This document shows, one piece after another, positions 1 to 11,394 of a stretch of DNA of 64,000 bases. Source of the DNA: Neoechinorhynchus agilis (lineage: Eukaryota > Acanthocephala); assembly GCA_051530055.1 (NCBI GenBank), contig CM121342.1:7378001-7442000 (forward strand), given 5' to 3'. The stretch's first letter is position 1. Every line of letters starts with the position of its first letter. Both the position numbers and the translations under genes were made by a program. The notes below the pieces were generated by a model. It did not search any database. It worked only from the letters and a program-made list of their open reading frames with translations, and was not told the DNA's origin.

Positions 1-311
1 TCGACCGGTTAGAAATCATTTTATGGTAGGCGAAATATTTCCAAAAAGAGAGGAAACCACGCTTCACAAATGATTGCTGAGGCTAATTTACATATTTAAA
101 AACTTGCGAAACAATGATAGGTGAGGTTTTTTCTATTTCGAAATATTTTGCAAATAATAAAATGATTTTTAAGCAGGCGAGTATATTCACGGCACACAAG
201 TCACAATTTAGCACCCCGATGGATTCTCTCTCTCGATATGATTTACACTCCAATCACCTTAAATCATTTTAAGAGCCTTTTTTTAAAGTATCATGATTGA
301 TAGTGAGTTAG

Positions 312-1518
312 AAAAAGTCATGGAAGGATACACTAGACTATAGAGCAATAGTAATCTATGCATTTGCATTCGTCTATGTTGCCACATCCACGGTGGCTAA
401 TATCGTGATGTTAGAGTTAACCTGCCGCCGGAGTCCTCATTTTACGGGTCGACACAAAAAACGAGCTTCGGCCCTCATCATTCATGCTTATTTGTTCGGC
501 CAATCTCTTGCCGGTCTCATTACCGCAGTCCTTAGCACGATACAACGCTACAAATGCAGTCATCTGAACTGTACGATTGTTCGGTCCATGGATCAACCCA
601 ACTATTTCCCAAGCATTATCAAAAACAAACCACAAATGATGTTCTGTCAACAAAACTTAGTCGGCCATCTACGATTCTCGGTATCAGTCTATATGATGTT
701 CACTGAAGCTGTTGTATTTTTGTCATTTGTTGGATTCATATACCTTCACAAACGGCTCCATTCAGGACGAGGGCTGCGACAAGTGGCCGATCAGCTTGAT
801 GAACACGATCAATACGTGGAATATGAAGCGGGTGCTTTACATTTCGATTTGAGAACTAAGAAGCATATTGTCGTAATGGCTATGGTTTCTACTTTCCTTA
901 TAGACGGAATCATGCCTCTTTTCGAACATTACGGTTCAGCTACAGCTAATGTCGTCGACTATCGGATCATTTTAGTCAATTTAGGTATAAACTTCACTAT
1001 ATTTTATAGAACTTAAACATGAGAGAAAAACCTGTTTAGCTTCATTGGCCACTGTGGTTGGAGTTGCGATCGCTGTAATGCTCCGATTATTTCATTTTGG
1101 TCAATCTATTCAATTCGGATATTGCTCCCTTGCAATTGGAGTGCTCATATGTTCATGCACAATATTTTTGTCGGCTTTATTTCCTTCAAGAACGTCGAGC
1201 AAAAACGACTTGGTTATTGTAAGTTTCAACACAATCACCAAAACAAAAAAAGGTTTCAATATCTTTACCGTGAATTTTTAGATGATATTATTAATAACCG
1301 AGAAGCTCATTTTGGAATCAGTAAAAGCTCAATGCGCCATAAAAGTTCATTCGACAGCAAGGAAACAGTTGATGTTTTGGTTGGGATCACTGGAAGAGAT
1401 GAGTGGAGGTATCGGTCTCATCATCTCGTTTTTTATATCCAGGTTCGCAATAAAGATGGCACGAACGAGGACTCCATGCCATATTGTTTGCGATCTTGCC
1501 GATCTCAAACATGATTAG
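312..1518 (+). CDS. Multipass membrane protein, receptor-like (5' partial)
   Basis: Three exons join in frame: about 312-984, 1040-1218 and 1282-1518, with introns of 55 and 63 bp carrying gtataa/gtaagt donors and tttag acceptors. The joined protein has at least six hydrophobic stretches, for example FAFVYVATSTVANIVML, LFGQSLAGLITAVL, YMMFTEAVVFLSFVGFIYL and LATVVGVAIAVML, and ends with a polar tail at the tag of 1516-1518. This is the layout of a 7-helix chemoreceptor-type protein of the kind expanded in nematodes, but I see no diagnostic family motif. No ATG lies in frame between the stop at 309-311 and the first helix. An acceptor-like AG at 310-311 suggests that the first exon lies further left or outside the window. 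The seven-helix class is inference. Confidence 0.55.
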
Positions 1519-1790
1519 AGGACGTAGATGATGATTTTTTATTGATTTTAAGGAAATAAATCCATAGTTTTGCGTTTGGGATAGCGTTATATTAAGATTT
1601 TAACAAATTTCAGTTTTAATCGACAAGTTGGCATTTACTATTAATTGAATTTGATGAAGAAGAGATTTAACTACACTGCTTTGTACAATCTGTTTCAGTT
1701 ACCATGGATACTTTATACTCAAAATTCAAATGAAAATCTGTGAAGATTGACTATTCTGAACGTTTTTTTCATCCAAATTAATCGTTACTA

Positions 1791-3617
1791 ATGTTAGATA
1801 ATGATCAGACAAAGGTGTTGGCTTCAACTGATTTGAAATATTTTACGGATGCGAAAATCATGCACCCAGTGTGAGTGAAGTTTTAAGCGATTGTCGCATT
1901 TGTGGACCGCGATTATTTTCTTCTTTTTTTAGAATTAAAGGTGTACTAACCGACATGGGTTTTAGTGAAACCCGTAATCCATTGGACAATGTGACTATCG
2001 CATGGATATGTTGTAGAAGCAAGTGTAGACCATTCCCTCACTCTGCTCGAATGGTCAATCGTCTAAGTAATGAAACAGAATTTGCGGATAAACTACACTT
2101 AGTTCAACTATTGAACACTTATGATCGAATTATGGCATTTAAGAAATTATCCAAATTCGAATATAAGGAAGTGAGACATCCTAACGGCATTCCAAACACT
2201 TACAGCATGGGATCGGCCATTATGCGGCAGGAGTTACAAAATCATGCAAAAGGTATATTTGGTTTAATCATTCCGGTAAATTAGTTAAAGTTTATATTCA
2301 ACAGAAGATGATTATTGGATTATGAAGCCTACGTGTCTTAGTCGTGGACGAGGGATACAAATAATCAAAGGAAACGAAGAACTCATAAAAATTCTTAGAC
2401 GTTTTAATATGACCCAGCAAAAATACTCTTTTGCGCCTAGAACTAACGACCCGTTTTTAATCCAAAAATATATAAAAAATCCACTTTTGCTAAATAAAAA
2501 GAAATTTGACATAAGGTGCTTTATGGTAATTGCATCAACAAAACCATTTTTGGTCTTTCATGATCCGGGTTATGTTCGAATTTCTCTCAATGATTTTGTT
2601 TTGGACGATCAAGATAACGCTACACATTTAACTAATCAAGTAAGTACCAAAAAACGTTTGGATTTTTCCTATATAAAATAATTATAATTGATTTATTTTT
2701 GATAATTTTCAGACTTCGTGCAGGCCTTCTTCATCAGTCTATTGTTCCGCAAGACTGAAGAAGGCCTGCATGAAGGGTGAAAATTATCAAAAATAAATCA
2801 ATTATTTGATAATTCGCTATAAAATTGAGAAAATGGTGAACAATTTTACAATTTTTTAAGAAGGTAGGATCAAAATTATTCTTAAAATTTCAGAGATTTT
2901 CCTTCGCTTTTTTTAAATATTTCTTTAAAAGTGCATTCAAGAAAAGAAGAAAGGATACAGAGCTCAAAAGGAAGACACCGTTTGGTCTATCGAACAACTC
3001 AACGAATATTTAAATGAAACGTTTTGCAACTGTCCAAAGTACAAAAAGGACTATGCAATCAAAAATCTTCAAGTAAATTTTGGATATGAAAAAGTCATAT
3101 CAAAAGAGTGTATTGCAGGCTCAACAAAGAAATATTCTGAAACGTGTGATCGTGGGTATGCGAACTATGGCAAATCGTAAAGATGGCGAATTTGGAATTT
3201 ACGGATGTGACTTTATTATCGATGAAAATTTTCGAGTATTTCTTCTTGAAATAAATATTGGACCATCATTGAAGACCAATACCGAGGTTCTAGAGTCCGT
3301 GATTCCCCGCGTCCTAAGACATGCAATTAGTAAGTGAATTTTGTTTTTATTTTCAAACACAATTATACATAGGAATCGCAATTGAGTGTTTTGATAAGAA
3401 GCAACTGGGCCTTCCTCTTCGACCAATTCAAACTCCGACAACTATGAAAATTATTTATGCGGAAAACTCTCCCGCCATTCACTTGTTCAGGGGAATTCGT
3501 TCAGCTGAAAATTATTTAAAACGAGTCAGATTAATTGGATCATATAAAAATGATCTTAAGACCTTGGTGATTGAGCGTATAAGCAAGAATGCCGCTGATA
3601 AACAGATAAAACAATAA
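1791..3617 (+). CDS. TTLL10: Tubulin tyrosine ligase-like protein, TTLL10 type
   Basis: Six exons join without a frame break: 1791-1870, 1933-2252, 2305-2639, 2932-3072, 3119-3329 and 3373-3617, giving 443 residues. The ATP-grasp fold of TTL enzymes is clear: MKPTCLSRGRGI near residue 140, IQKYIKNPLLL and KFDIRCFMVIA near 190-205, and CDFIIDENFRVFLLEINIGP near 325-345 with the metal-binding E and N. The blocks HLTNQ, EDTVWSIEQLN and the GCDF...LEIN region match TTLL10 (polyglycylase/TTL-like) better than TTLL3, TTLL8 or the polyglutamylases, from family memory. Such enzymes add amino-acid chains to tubulin or other proteins, often in cilia. Introns are 43 to 62 bp except intron 3 (292 bp), which is enlarged by a foldback repeat. 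The start ATG at 1791 gives a short first exon; further exons upstream cannot be excluded. Confidence 0.85.
2692..2815. repeat. Foldback repeat inside TTLL10 intron 3
   Basis: Arms at about 2699-2738 and 2752-2792 are inverted copies centred on GGCCTTCTTC / GAAGAAGGCC, bounded by gataattttca and gaaaattatc. A diverged relative with the same outer ends and the same downstream flank (caattatttgataattcgctataaaa) lies at 33890-34010. The pair therefore represents a dispersed family. The ctgaagaaggcc core resembles terminal sequences of Penelope-like elements, which is inference. Confidence 0.7.
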
Positions 3618-3844
3618 ACGGATTAATTTTGACTTCAGACTTGCGAATCGCGATTTCAACTATCTTTTTTTCTATCAATAAGCAAAAAACGTAAACATTT
3701 CAGAGCTTCCAACGAAATTTGATTACTTATGGCAACCCTCTGCTTCCAAAATAATCATAACGACCGCGATTTCCGTCTTTCATGAATTCAAAGTGAAATA
3801 AATCGCCTGAAATACTTAAATATAAATCGTGGCAATAAGACCGA

Positions 3845-4200
3845 TCTTGTTCAAAGACACCCGAGAACCATCACTGGTGCAAAGGACTAAGCGCGGGGAG
3901 GCGAAGAGCCGTGGTTCTCTTGGAGGCAATCGTTGAGCAATCCCGTAAATGCTTTGGCGATCTGATATCGTGCGCCCTTTAGGATCCGTTTCAGGACGTT
4001 CCTGGGCAGAAACCGCACGATATCAGGTATCGAAATAGAGTCAGCGGTAATCTGAGAGGTCCCAGGCCTAAACAGATCGGTTGATTGTGGCGAAGAACCA
4101 GACCCGCTACAGCGGAGATCCCGGGGACCATGGGCAAACAAAACCCAAAAATTGGTTAATTTATAAGACTAACTGCAACCTACCCGGTTACCGAGAAAGC
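3845..4200 (-). mobile_element. RLE-type LINE fragment A (5' part)
   Basis: Reading leftward, the segment encodes a peptide nearly identical to the start of the long LINE copy at 22740-26139: SQITADSISIPDIVRF, LPRNVLKRILKGARY and LLNDCLQENHGSSPPRA. It also keeps the region just after the N-terminal zinc-finger-like motif, where it reads a tryptophan at the position of a stop in the long copy. Only the N-terminal portion survives, and the match stops near 3850. Confidence 0.8.
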
Positions 4201-4620
4201 GAATGTGTAATTTAAAAGGCATCAAGCAAATTTATTGGAAAGATTTGCACCCAAAAAATAATAACTAAGTGAGTTTATTTGAATTAAACCGCAAATAAAT
4301 TATATAGCGACATAACAACGTTGAAATGTTTACGATTTTGGATTTAGTCACGACTCAAAAAATTCTTATAAAATCCCTGTTTCAAAGATTTGTTTATATG
4401 GCGTATAAAAATTAAAAGAATTTTGGTTAAATCCGATTGATTTCAGAGGCATAATCACGGTTGTAAAATTTTTTTGTCGCTAATCGGCTCGAGATCAATT
4501 TTTAATTTAAGATAAATTCACAAGATTGTAAGTGAAATATCAGAATTAATAAATTCTTTTAATTTTTACACACCATATAAACAAGCAAACTAAAGTGAAT
4601 TCGTAAAGATATAATCCATT
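4201..4620. other. Intergenic, nothing recognised
   Basis: AT-rich spacer with no open frame of useful size and no repeat that I could match elsewhere in the window. Confidence 0.6.
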
Positions 4621-4621
4621 G

Positions 4622-5128
4622 TTTGTAAAAAGAAGGGAAGTAGTACAAATAATATTTTATTGAAATATTTCGACCCTCAAGTGGGTCTTCTTCAGTCAAT
4701 CTGAAAAGGTCAGGGTTTTTTGCGATCGCTTTTCCACTCCCCCTTATCTGGCGGTATTCTGAGTTTCAGTTTGTAGTCCGCTTTGTTACCTTCGAATGTT
4801 GGAAGGTATTTATGCAACTGGCTTCCATCACCAATCGTCCGAATCGATCCTGATTACGTGACAACATCTTTGTGTTGTTGAAATCGATTCGATGACCATT
4901 TTTCATGTGGACGATTGGTGATGGAAGCCAGTTGCATCAAATACTTTCCAACTTTCGAAGGTAACAAAGCGGACTACAAACTGAAACTCAGAATACCGCC
5001 AGATAAGGGGGAGTGGAAAAGCGATCGCAAAAAACCCTGACCTTTTCAGATTGACTGAAGAAGACCCACTTGAGGGTCGAAATATTTCAATAAAATATTA
5101 TTTGTACTACTTCCCTTCTTTTTACAAA
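4622..5128. mobile_element. Penelope-like element relic, head-to-head foldback
   Basis: Two near-identical arms of about 210-220 bp, 4622-4840 and 4919-5128, face each other across a 78-bp centre. The centre and right arm, read rightward from complementary frames, carry peptides such as MKNGHRIDFNNTKML that match the C-terminal end of Penelope-like polyproteins (GIY-YIG region). The outer ends carry the ctgaagaagaccc...gggtcgaaa motif followed by aataaaatatt, typical of these retroelements' terminal sequences. This is a short, non-functional terminal fragment kept as an inverted duplicate. Confidence 0.75.
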
Positions 5129-5307
5129 TAAAGTGAATTCATTGAAACCGTTCAACCATCACACCTTGTCGGTTAGATGCATTTAATAAAGCAGTAAATA
5201 TTAATGCTGGATTTTGCAAAGATAATTTTCGGAATGCGATATAATTGGCTGCATTCTCTTTTGTTTATTGAAAGGACGAGGAAAAGATATCCAATTATGT
5301 TTTTATG

Positions 5308-5558
5308 TTTTTTTCATGTTGTTCATTGAGTAGAACGGAGATCGACTCATTGAGTGTCGTTGCAAAGTTCAATGAATATGAAAATCACTAAATCCGCCGA
5401 AATCGATAGTTATTGGCAATCGTTGCTTTTTTAGGACTGCGAAATGTCTTTTTTATTTCATTCAAATCGACTTTAGTGATTTTCATATTCATTGAACTTT
5501 GCAACGACACTCAATAAGTCGATCTCCGTTCTACTCAATGAACAACATGAAAAACCAT
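5308..5558. repeat. Foldback element (MITE-like), 86-bp arms
   Basis: Arms 5308-5393 and 5472-5558 are inverted copies with few differences, running from the outer atggtttttcatgttgttc to the inner gattttcatattcattg. The loop is about 78 bp. No coding capacity is seen. The size and shape suit a non-autonomous foldback transposon, but no target duplication is obvious. Confidence 0.75.
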
Positions 5559-6715
5559 AAAGTCACATTGGAAATATCTTTGGATTAAATCTAATTATGT
5601 ATTTTCGCGACCAAAAAGTATTTCGCCCAATCTCACGGAATAAAGACGAGCACTTCTTTAATCTTGAGCAATAATAAAACCCAATGGATGAACATCGGCT
5701 TTCTTTAAATTTAAGAAACGATCTATCGACGTAAAATTCAAAATGCATTTTTATCGCGTCCCAAAAAAATCACATAAAGGTTCCAAATTCTACGAATCCT
5801 TTCTCCAATGTTCAATTGGAGCTTGTTGAGAATAACACTGAACTTGGCAATGTTAATCTTCGGATCGGAATATTTTTTAGACTTGGAGTATCTATTTGTT
5901 CGTCATATCGATCTCGGGCTTTGATGAAATCGTTGGCAACGGGAAAAGAAAACTGAAAGAAATCGTAATGAAATTTCGTTAAAACGAAGTTGGTGATTAA
6001 TTTCTATTGAACATATAAAATATCCATTGTTTTTAGATAGGATTGGGGAATTTTGAACTTTGTAGCGGTTTAATAACCTTTATTTTTGGTTTAATAGGAC
6101 AAAATCTAATTTCAACTCTGTTTTCTTAGTCCTTTCGTCGATTTAACCGATTATTGTTTTTCCATGCGGATAAACATTGGATCAACGGAATTTGTTGATA
6201 TCAACAAAATAAAACTGTTTTCAAAAAAACCCGCTGAAAACACGCAAAACTACTTTTCTATTCGCATTCCTTGGATTTTTGGAGCAATTCGATTGTGGAT
6301 CGTACAAAAATTCACTGTGCTATTATAAAAAAAATAGGGATCATTTTATATTGACAGAAACGTTAGAATTGCAAAATTGCGTTTCTGAGAGATATAAAAT
6401 TTTAATATTTCTACAGCATTTGTAGAATATCAAAAAGATTATTCGAAATTTACAATAGTGCATCCTCGAGACGATAAAGATAGTGTTTCTGGCACAAAAA
6501 TTAACAACTTTTAATGAAACCCACAAAATTGTATTTGATTATTTGTCAATTTTAGTTGTTTATTCAATGTAAATTATACGAAAAAATTCATCCTCGAGAT
6601 CCTCCGTTTCCATGTCGGATCTTTTATAAAAAAATTAGTGTTAATAATTAAAATATGTATTTAAGAAGCAACTAAAAAATAAATGTATTCAATCAATCTT
6701 CATTTCTCGACAATT
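5559..6715. other. Intergenic, nothing recognised
   Basis: AT-rich DNA with only short chance open frames and no repeated segment identified. Confidence 0.6.
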
Positions 6716-6717
6716 AA

Positions 6718-7898
6718 CACACTCACCACCTCCCGCCGAATTCCAGCTTTTGTCCTTCCTCGACCGTCGCCTTCACGCTGGCAGCATTGCCCCGTTGTAC
6801 TGCCAGCGAGATATTTTGTCGAAGGAATACGCCTGCTCTTGAGTCTCCGGTCGTTTCTCTCAATTTCTTCGAGAGATCCTGGAGCAGAGTGCCGAGCTGC
6901 CGAGCGCTCCATACGTCTCCACCCCAAAGGGGACAAAATAGTGAGCCCTCGATAAGTGAAGATATTTCCGTATTTTCCTCCCTTCCGCTGCACTGGCGGC
7001 ACCACCGGCGATTTCGAGGGAGTAGCGGATGTTGCTGGCTGCGAGGGACGTGGCGTCCCAGAGAAGGCATTTGCTCCCGCCCCGGAAAGATCGAAATTCC
7101 ATCGGGGCTACGGCCGTCTAGTCGACAAAAATTGACGGGTTCCAAGATGTCCGGGAAGTTCGTCGTTCTCAACGCCCGAGAAATTGCGTTATTGATCTCA
7201 GAATGGCGTGAGAACCTTCCTCCTGACCTTCTGCAGACGAGACCGTGTCGCCCGAAGGCATCAACCAAAGACCCACATCGACAGCGATGGGGCGTGCATA
7301 TCGGGAGACCAAGTCTTTAGGACACTGCGATCATCGTTACCTCATCAGTAAGAAAAGTTCCCGCTGATGCCAGAGGAACAGCCTCCAACCACGCCCCAGA
7401 TTCTCGTGTCGAAACTGCCAACAATATAGCTCGGACGACCCCATCGCGAGAACCTGAAAGTAGAGAGCTGTGAGCTCTCGCGACAAGAGGTCCGTCCCAG
7501 ATCGACTGTCTGAGGCCATTCACGGGAACGTGGTTAGCGCCTGTCTGCTGGCACCATTCTTCAACTGCCACCACGAAATCCCGGCCAAGACAAAACTTTT
7601 CCTTCAAAATTTTCTTCGATACTGGTAGGCTCCCCTCAAACGATCCAAGAAATGCCGCCCAATCCCCCCAGATGACACAGGCAAAGAAGCTTGTCGCCAC
7701 GCCTCATCTGAGAGCTGGACATTTAAAATACGTTCGAGGCAAGCCCTCACCTTGCCGTCGAGCTTCGCCAATCCTTCCTTATGTTTGAAAAATGTTGCTG
7801 TGCGAACCTTGTACAATAATTTGGGGATGAAGAGCGCGTTCTTTATCAGAAAAACGCTTCGTTAGCCGAGAGAGCGCTCACCCTATCGCACAGCAACG
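6718..7898 (-). mobile_element. RLE-type LINE copy B (5'-truncated)
   Basis: This is the C-terminal half of the same LINE as at 22740-26139. Reading leftward it shows the thumb (KVRTATFFKHKEGL, RACLERILNVQLSDEAWRQ), the knuckle CG...GRHGLVC, the endonuclease-like RSPDG and WDAT region, and the end LEFGGRW followed directly by TGA. The frame is broken near 7318-7700 and again in the endonuclease region, where it lacks a GG and a short segment present in copy D. Copy E at 42420-43843 shares that endonuclease-region lesion. The 5' end is cut at about 7898, as is normal for incomplete reverse transcription. Confidence 0.85.
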
Positions 7899-8382
7899 AA
7901 TGCCGAATGGAATGCAATTCTTTATTTAATCAAGAGAAAATCCGTCGGGATGGTAAATTTTGACTTCGCCGCAAGTCAAAAACAATTCTTTTTTTCAAGG
8001 CTTTTGGCCGGAACAACCATCGAAAGCACCAAAAATGATTACAAGATGATTTGTCACTAAAATCCCTTAAAAATAATTCTTTAAGTTTTGTTAAAGAAAA
8101 CAAACGGGTTATAAAAGTCGTTGAAATTTCAATTGCATTGTAACATGAAAATGGAACTTTCACGCATTCGAAATCAATTTGTTTTTACAAATATTGAAAG
8201 AGTTATTTTTAAAGATTGGCTTTTAATTGATTGGATTTATTGCGAGTGTCCTCTTCTACGTGCCATATTTTAAACAAATTAAATAATATTTGTGTGATAG
8301 ACGCAACGATTCGTCATTAGTTTCTTCAATTGTTAGAATTTTTAAAAGTGTATAAAACTTTGATCGCTTCTTTCAATTTGAG
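7899..8382. other. Intergenic upstream of EMRE
   Basis: No repeat match and no convincing open frame. The last 40 bases carry tataaaac at about 8350 and end in AG directly before the EMRE ATG. Confidence 0.5.
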
Positions 8383-8634
8383 ATGTTTCTAGTAAGATCA
8401 ATGAATATTTCATCACTGATCACAAGATCAATCACAAAATCATCATTTTACTCGTGGAAGCCTCTGATGAACAAACCTATACCAAACAACCCAATTAACT
8501 ACCCCAGAGGAATCGTAAAAATATTCGCAGTGCTCTCGGTATCCATGGTTGTTGGTAGTTGGGCAGCGAGATATTTGGCAGAAGGTCTTGAAAAACTTGA
8601 TTTATTCGTCTATGAAGCTGAAGACGATGACTAA
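8383..8634 (+). CDS. SMDT1: Essential MCU regulator, mitochondrial (EMRE)
   Basis: A single-exon frame of 83 residues. The basic, Ser-rich N-terminus (SMNISSLITRSITKSSF) looks like a mitochondrial presequence. It is followed by a conserved stretch with one membrane helix (VKIFAVLSVSMVVGSWAARYLA) and the acidic end LDLFVYEAEDDD. Small size, one inner-membrane helix with a small-residue G-x-x-A-like step, and a terminal run of Asp are hallmarks of EMRE, which couples the MCU channel to its MICU gatekeepers. An AG stands immediately before the ATG, compatible with trans-splicing. The identification rests on remembered family features, but the C-terminal pattern is distinctive. Confidence 0.75.
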   Translation: MFLVRSMNISSLITRSITKSSFYSWKPLMNKPIPNNPINYPRGIVKIFAVLSVSMVVGSWAARYLAEGLEKLDLFVYEAEDDD

Positions 8635-8717
8635 TTCCGTTTAGAACACTTATCCATCAATAATAAATTTCTGGTATCTTTAAAGATCTAAACGGAGTTG
8701 CCAATGCGCTTCGCATC

Positions 8718-9335
8718 TTAGAAACAAGCGTAAGTGGAACGATCGTGTGTTTCGTTTTTCTCGTCCTTTTGAACTAGTTCATCGTTCTTTTCTTCGCCCA
8801 CCACTGTAACTTCAGTTGTGTCCGTTATTTTAACCTTACAGATTTCATTCATAGACGAATTGGTATCAACGTCTTTTCTATCCTCCGGCGCTAATATTCT
8901 ACACAACACTTCTTTGTCACAGAAAGTTTTACCACCACTTTCGTCTTCTTTCAAAGTCTCTTCCTTATTTTCAGGTAAATTTTCACGTTTTTTCATAATT
9001 GACTTCGTTGCCGTTTTTAGCGGTGTTATGGGACTTGATTTCTTCACATTGTCGCTATCATTAGCACTTCGAGCTTGTTTTTGACGGTTTAAATATTTTC
9101 TATCATACGATTTTGAACGTAACTTACTCTCAAAAGCATTCGGATATTGAATGCTTGTCATCAATGGTCGAAACGGTGCAGAATTGCACATAAACGGATT
9201 ACTATAGTTCATTTGTTGTATTAACGGAATTGAACGGAGAGATTTGTGATGTTGCGTAAAGGCCATGGGTTCATTACAAGGCACAAAGCTCAATAAACTC
9301 GGCCCATTAGGTTCAATCGTATTACACCTTCTCAT
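8718..9335 (-). CDS. Uncharacterised polar protein
   Basis: An open frame of 205 residues from ATG to stop with no intron. The N-terminal 70 residues are Pro/Asn/Phe-rich (PLIQQMNYSNPFMCNSAPF). The rest is charged and probably disordered, with KSSPITPLKTATKSIMKK and an acidic C-terminus. I do not recognise the family. It lies 54 bp downstream of another minus-strand frame, so the two may be one transcription unit. Length and codon use favour a real gene, though no homology anchors it. Confidence 0.45.
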   Translation of the reverse strand: MRRCNTIEPNGPSLLSFVPCNEPMAFTQHHKSLRSIPLIQQMNYSNPFMCNSAPFRPLMTSIQYPNAFESKLRSKSYDRKYLNRQKQARSANDSDNVKKSSPITPLKTATKSIMKKRENLPENKEETLKEDESGGKTFCDKEVLCRILAPEDRKDVDTNSSMNEICKVKITDTTEVTVVGEEKNDELVQKDEKNETHDRSTYACF

Positions 9336-9389
9336 CGAGTATTATTCATTTCATAATTTAAAAGAAATGAACACTTTTATGAAGTGAAT

Positions 9390-9857
9390 TTAAATGTTTT
9401 GAGCGGCCATACGACCATACTGTTGTTGACCATTCTGACATCCGACTAACAAACCTGAACTTCCGTACATTTGTTGTCGACTAGATAATTTAGAGGAGTA
9501 AATCGGGCATTGATTGTTGTAAAAAGGAGTCTCGTTTGTTCTTAATGGTAGTCTTACTGTTTCCAAATGTGGAACCTGTGGACGAACTTTTTGAGGAGCA
9601 AAGAAATTCTGTGACTTCTCGCATAATTTGTGCTCTTTGTCTCGATTGTGTAATTGTCGTTTTATTTGAAACAGTCGAGCTTCTTCGTTAATGTAGTCAC
9701 GAAGTGGTCTTGGATCTATTGGAGCTGCTAATGCAGACGAATATTGAGGCATTCGGTACATAACACAACTTTGGTATTTACGCGAACTGTTCTCACCTAT
9801 AATGCTTATTTCCACGACTTTAATAATCATAAACGTTAATTTTAGCCCGAAAAACAT
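9390..9857 (-). CDS. Uncharacterised small protein
   Basis: The open frame runs to residue 155. The more plausible start is the MYRMPQYSSALAAP methionine near 9761, giving about 123 residues. The product is Gln/Asn/Tyr-rich with REE/KR-rich helical stretches (NEEARLFQIKRQLHNRDKEHKL). Family not recognised. It shares orientation with the 8718-9335 frame. The region just upstream (9857-10030) belongs to a duplicated segment. Confidence 0.4.
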   Translation of the reverse strand: MFFGLKLTFMIIKVVEISIIGENSSRKYQSCVMYRMPQYSSALAAPIDPRPLRDYINEEARLFQIKRQLHNRDKEHKLCEKSQNFFAPQKVRPQVPHLETVRLPLRTNETPFYNNQCPIYSSKLSSRQQMYGSSGLLVGCQNGQQQYGRMAAQNI

Positions 9858-10432
9858 GAAAAAGTGAAGTTAAAATTATGCAATTCTAACCAGATTTGGG
9901 CCCCAGAACTTTGATATTTGTATTCAAGCTCTAAAAAATTAACAGACATCACATTGTGGGGTTTCGGTTATCCCTAAACAAAAAATCCCGTTTCAAAATG
10001 GTGTTCGATCGCAATTAATTCGCGGATAATCTACGTTTTATTGTACTCAATTTCCAGAACAAAAATCCCCATCTAAGACTTTTATAAGGAAATGTTTCCC
10101 GATCCTGTCAAAGAAAACGAATTTATAGCGTTTTTTAAGCGGGGGAATGTTTCTTAAAGTTAAATACAATGAAACCATCGATGATCCTAAACGTTGATTT
10201 TATCCAGATTGCTGTTCTACCCAACTTTCGTTGCTAGAAGAGAATCACAGCGAGAAAGAGAAAAAGTGAAGTTAAAATTATGTAATTCTAACCAGATTTT
10301 GGTCCCAGAACTTTGATATTTGCATTCAAGCTCTAAAAACTTAACAGACATCACATTGTGGGGTTTCAGTTATCCCCAAACAAAAAATCCCGTTTCGAAA
10401 TGGTGTTCGATCGCAATTAATTCGCGGATAAA
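9857..10432. repeat. Direct duplication of about 174 bp
   Basis: Positions 9857-10030 and 10259-10432 are near-identical, from gaaaaagtgaagttaaaatta to attaattcgcggataa, and are separated by about 228 bp of unrelated DNA. The spacing and lack of inverted ends suggest a segmental duplication rather than a transposon. The left copy abuts the 5' end of the minus-strand gene at 9390-9857. Confidence 0.8.
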
Positions 10433-11394
10433 CGTCGTTCTACTTTATTTTGTTATTAATAATTCAGGTTCAACATTGAAGCGGAAATATTTTTGATGGA
10501 ATTATAAATGTGGAATCATAAACATAGTGTTTTTTTGACGAATGCCGGATTGCATTTTTTTATTCTTGCGAATCTTTGGATGTACTTTGCAGAAGTGTCC
10601 ACGCTTCTTGTTCGTGCATTAAAATGCATAATGAAAGCAATTTTCCTTTTTTCTAATAGGCGCCTAAGTATTTCTGTTTAGAAAAAAGAAGAAACGGTGG
10701 AAATTTGCTCTAATAATTGAACCTTTTAACAAACAATTCTTATTTCTGTGTTTAAATTCTATACTTTTAAATGCTAGCAAAAACAACAACCGAATTTTAA
10801 ATATTGGATCGGATATTTGAACAAACAATTTCATCAAAAGCGACAAAATACAGCGACGTTTTGAATGTCATTGTTTAGAAGAAGATTTAATTTTGATGAA
10901 AATCTCGAAAAATCAAGACCTCCAGTCGTGGACGCATGCAATATCGTAATTTTGACTATTTCCGAATGGACCATTGGTTTGTCTCATTCTAACAAAGCTA
11001 TGTAAAATCTTAGGTTTTGTATTGGTAGCTTCAATGTTTGTTTTATTTGCGGATTTCACTCTCATAGAATGTCTTTGATTAAACGCCTTTTTCCTTTGGG
11101 GTCTAATAGATGTAAAAAAGAGAAGATAAAGCTAAAAAAACGCCAAAACAAACCCGATTTCAGTTGTATCATTGAACGTTACTTTTGGCATCTTTTTTTC
11201 TCTCTAAGTTCACACTCAATGTGAGGAGAAACGCAGGAGTTTTGTTTTACATTCAGTCCCTTCAGTTCTCAGGAGACAGGCAGTGTCTAGAGTTTAGGTT
11301 CAACCTCTCCCAGGCAAGATGTATGAATGGCAGCGCCAAAGGTCAAAGTGCACACATAAGAGCATATTTTCTTTTGGTAATTTAACCACACCCG
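10433..11394. other. Intergenic, nothing recognised
   Basis: AT-rich spacer. A short open frame at 11185-11385 has no recognisable content, and no repeat match was found. Confidence 0.5.

Noticed and set aside
6787-7320. Long plus-strand frame opposite the LINE.
   Set aside because: It is the antisense of the LINE C-terminal region, whose minus-strand reading matches the other copies.
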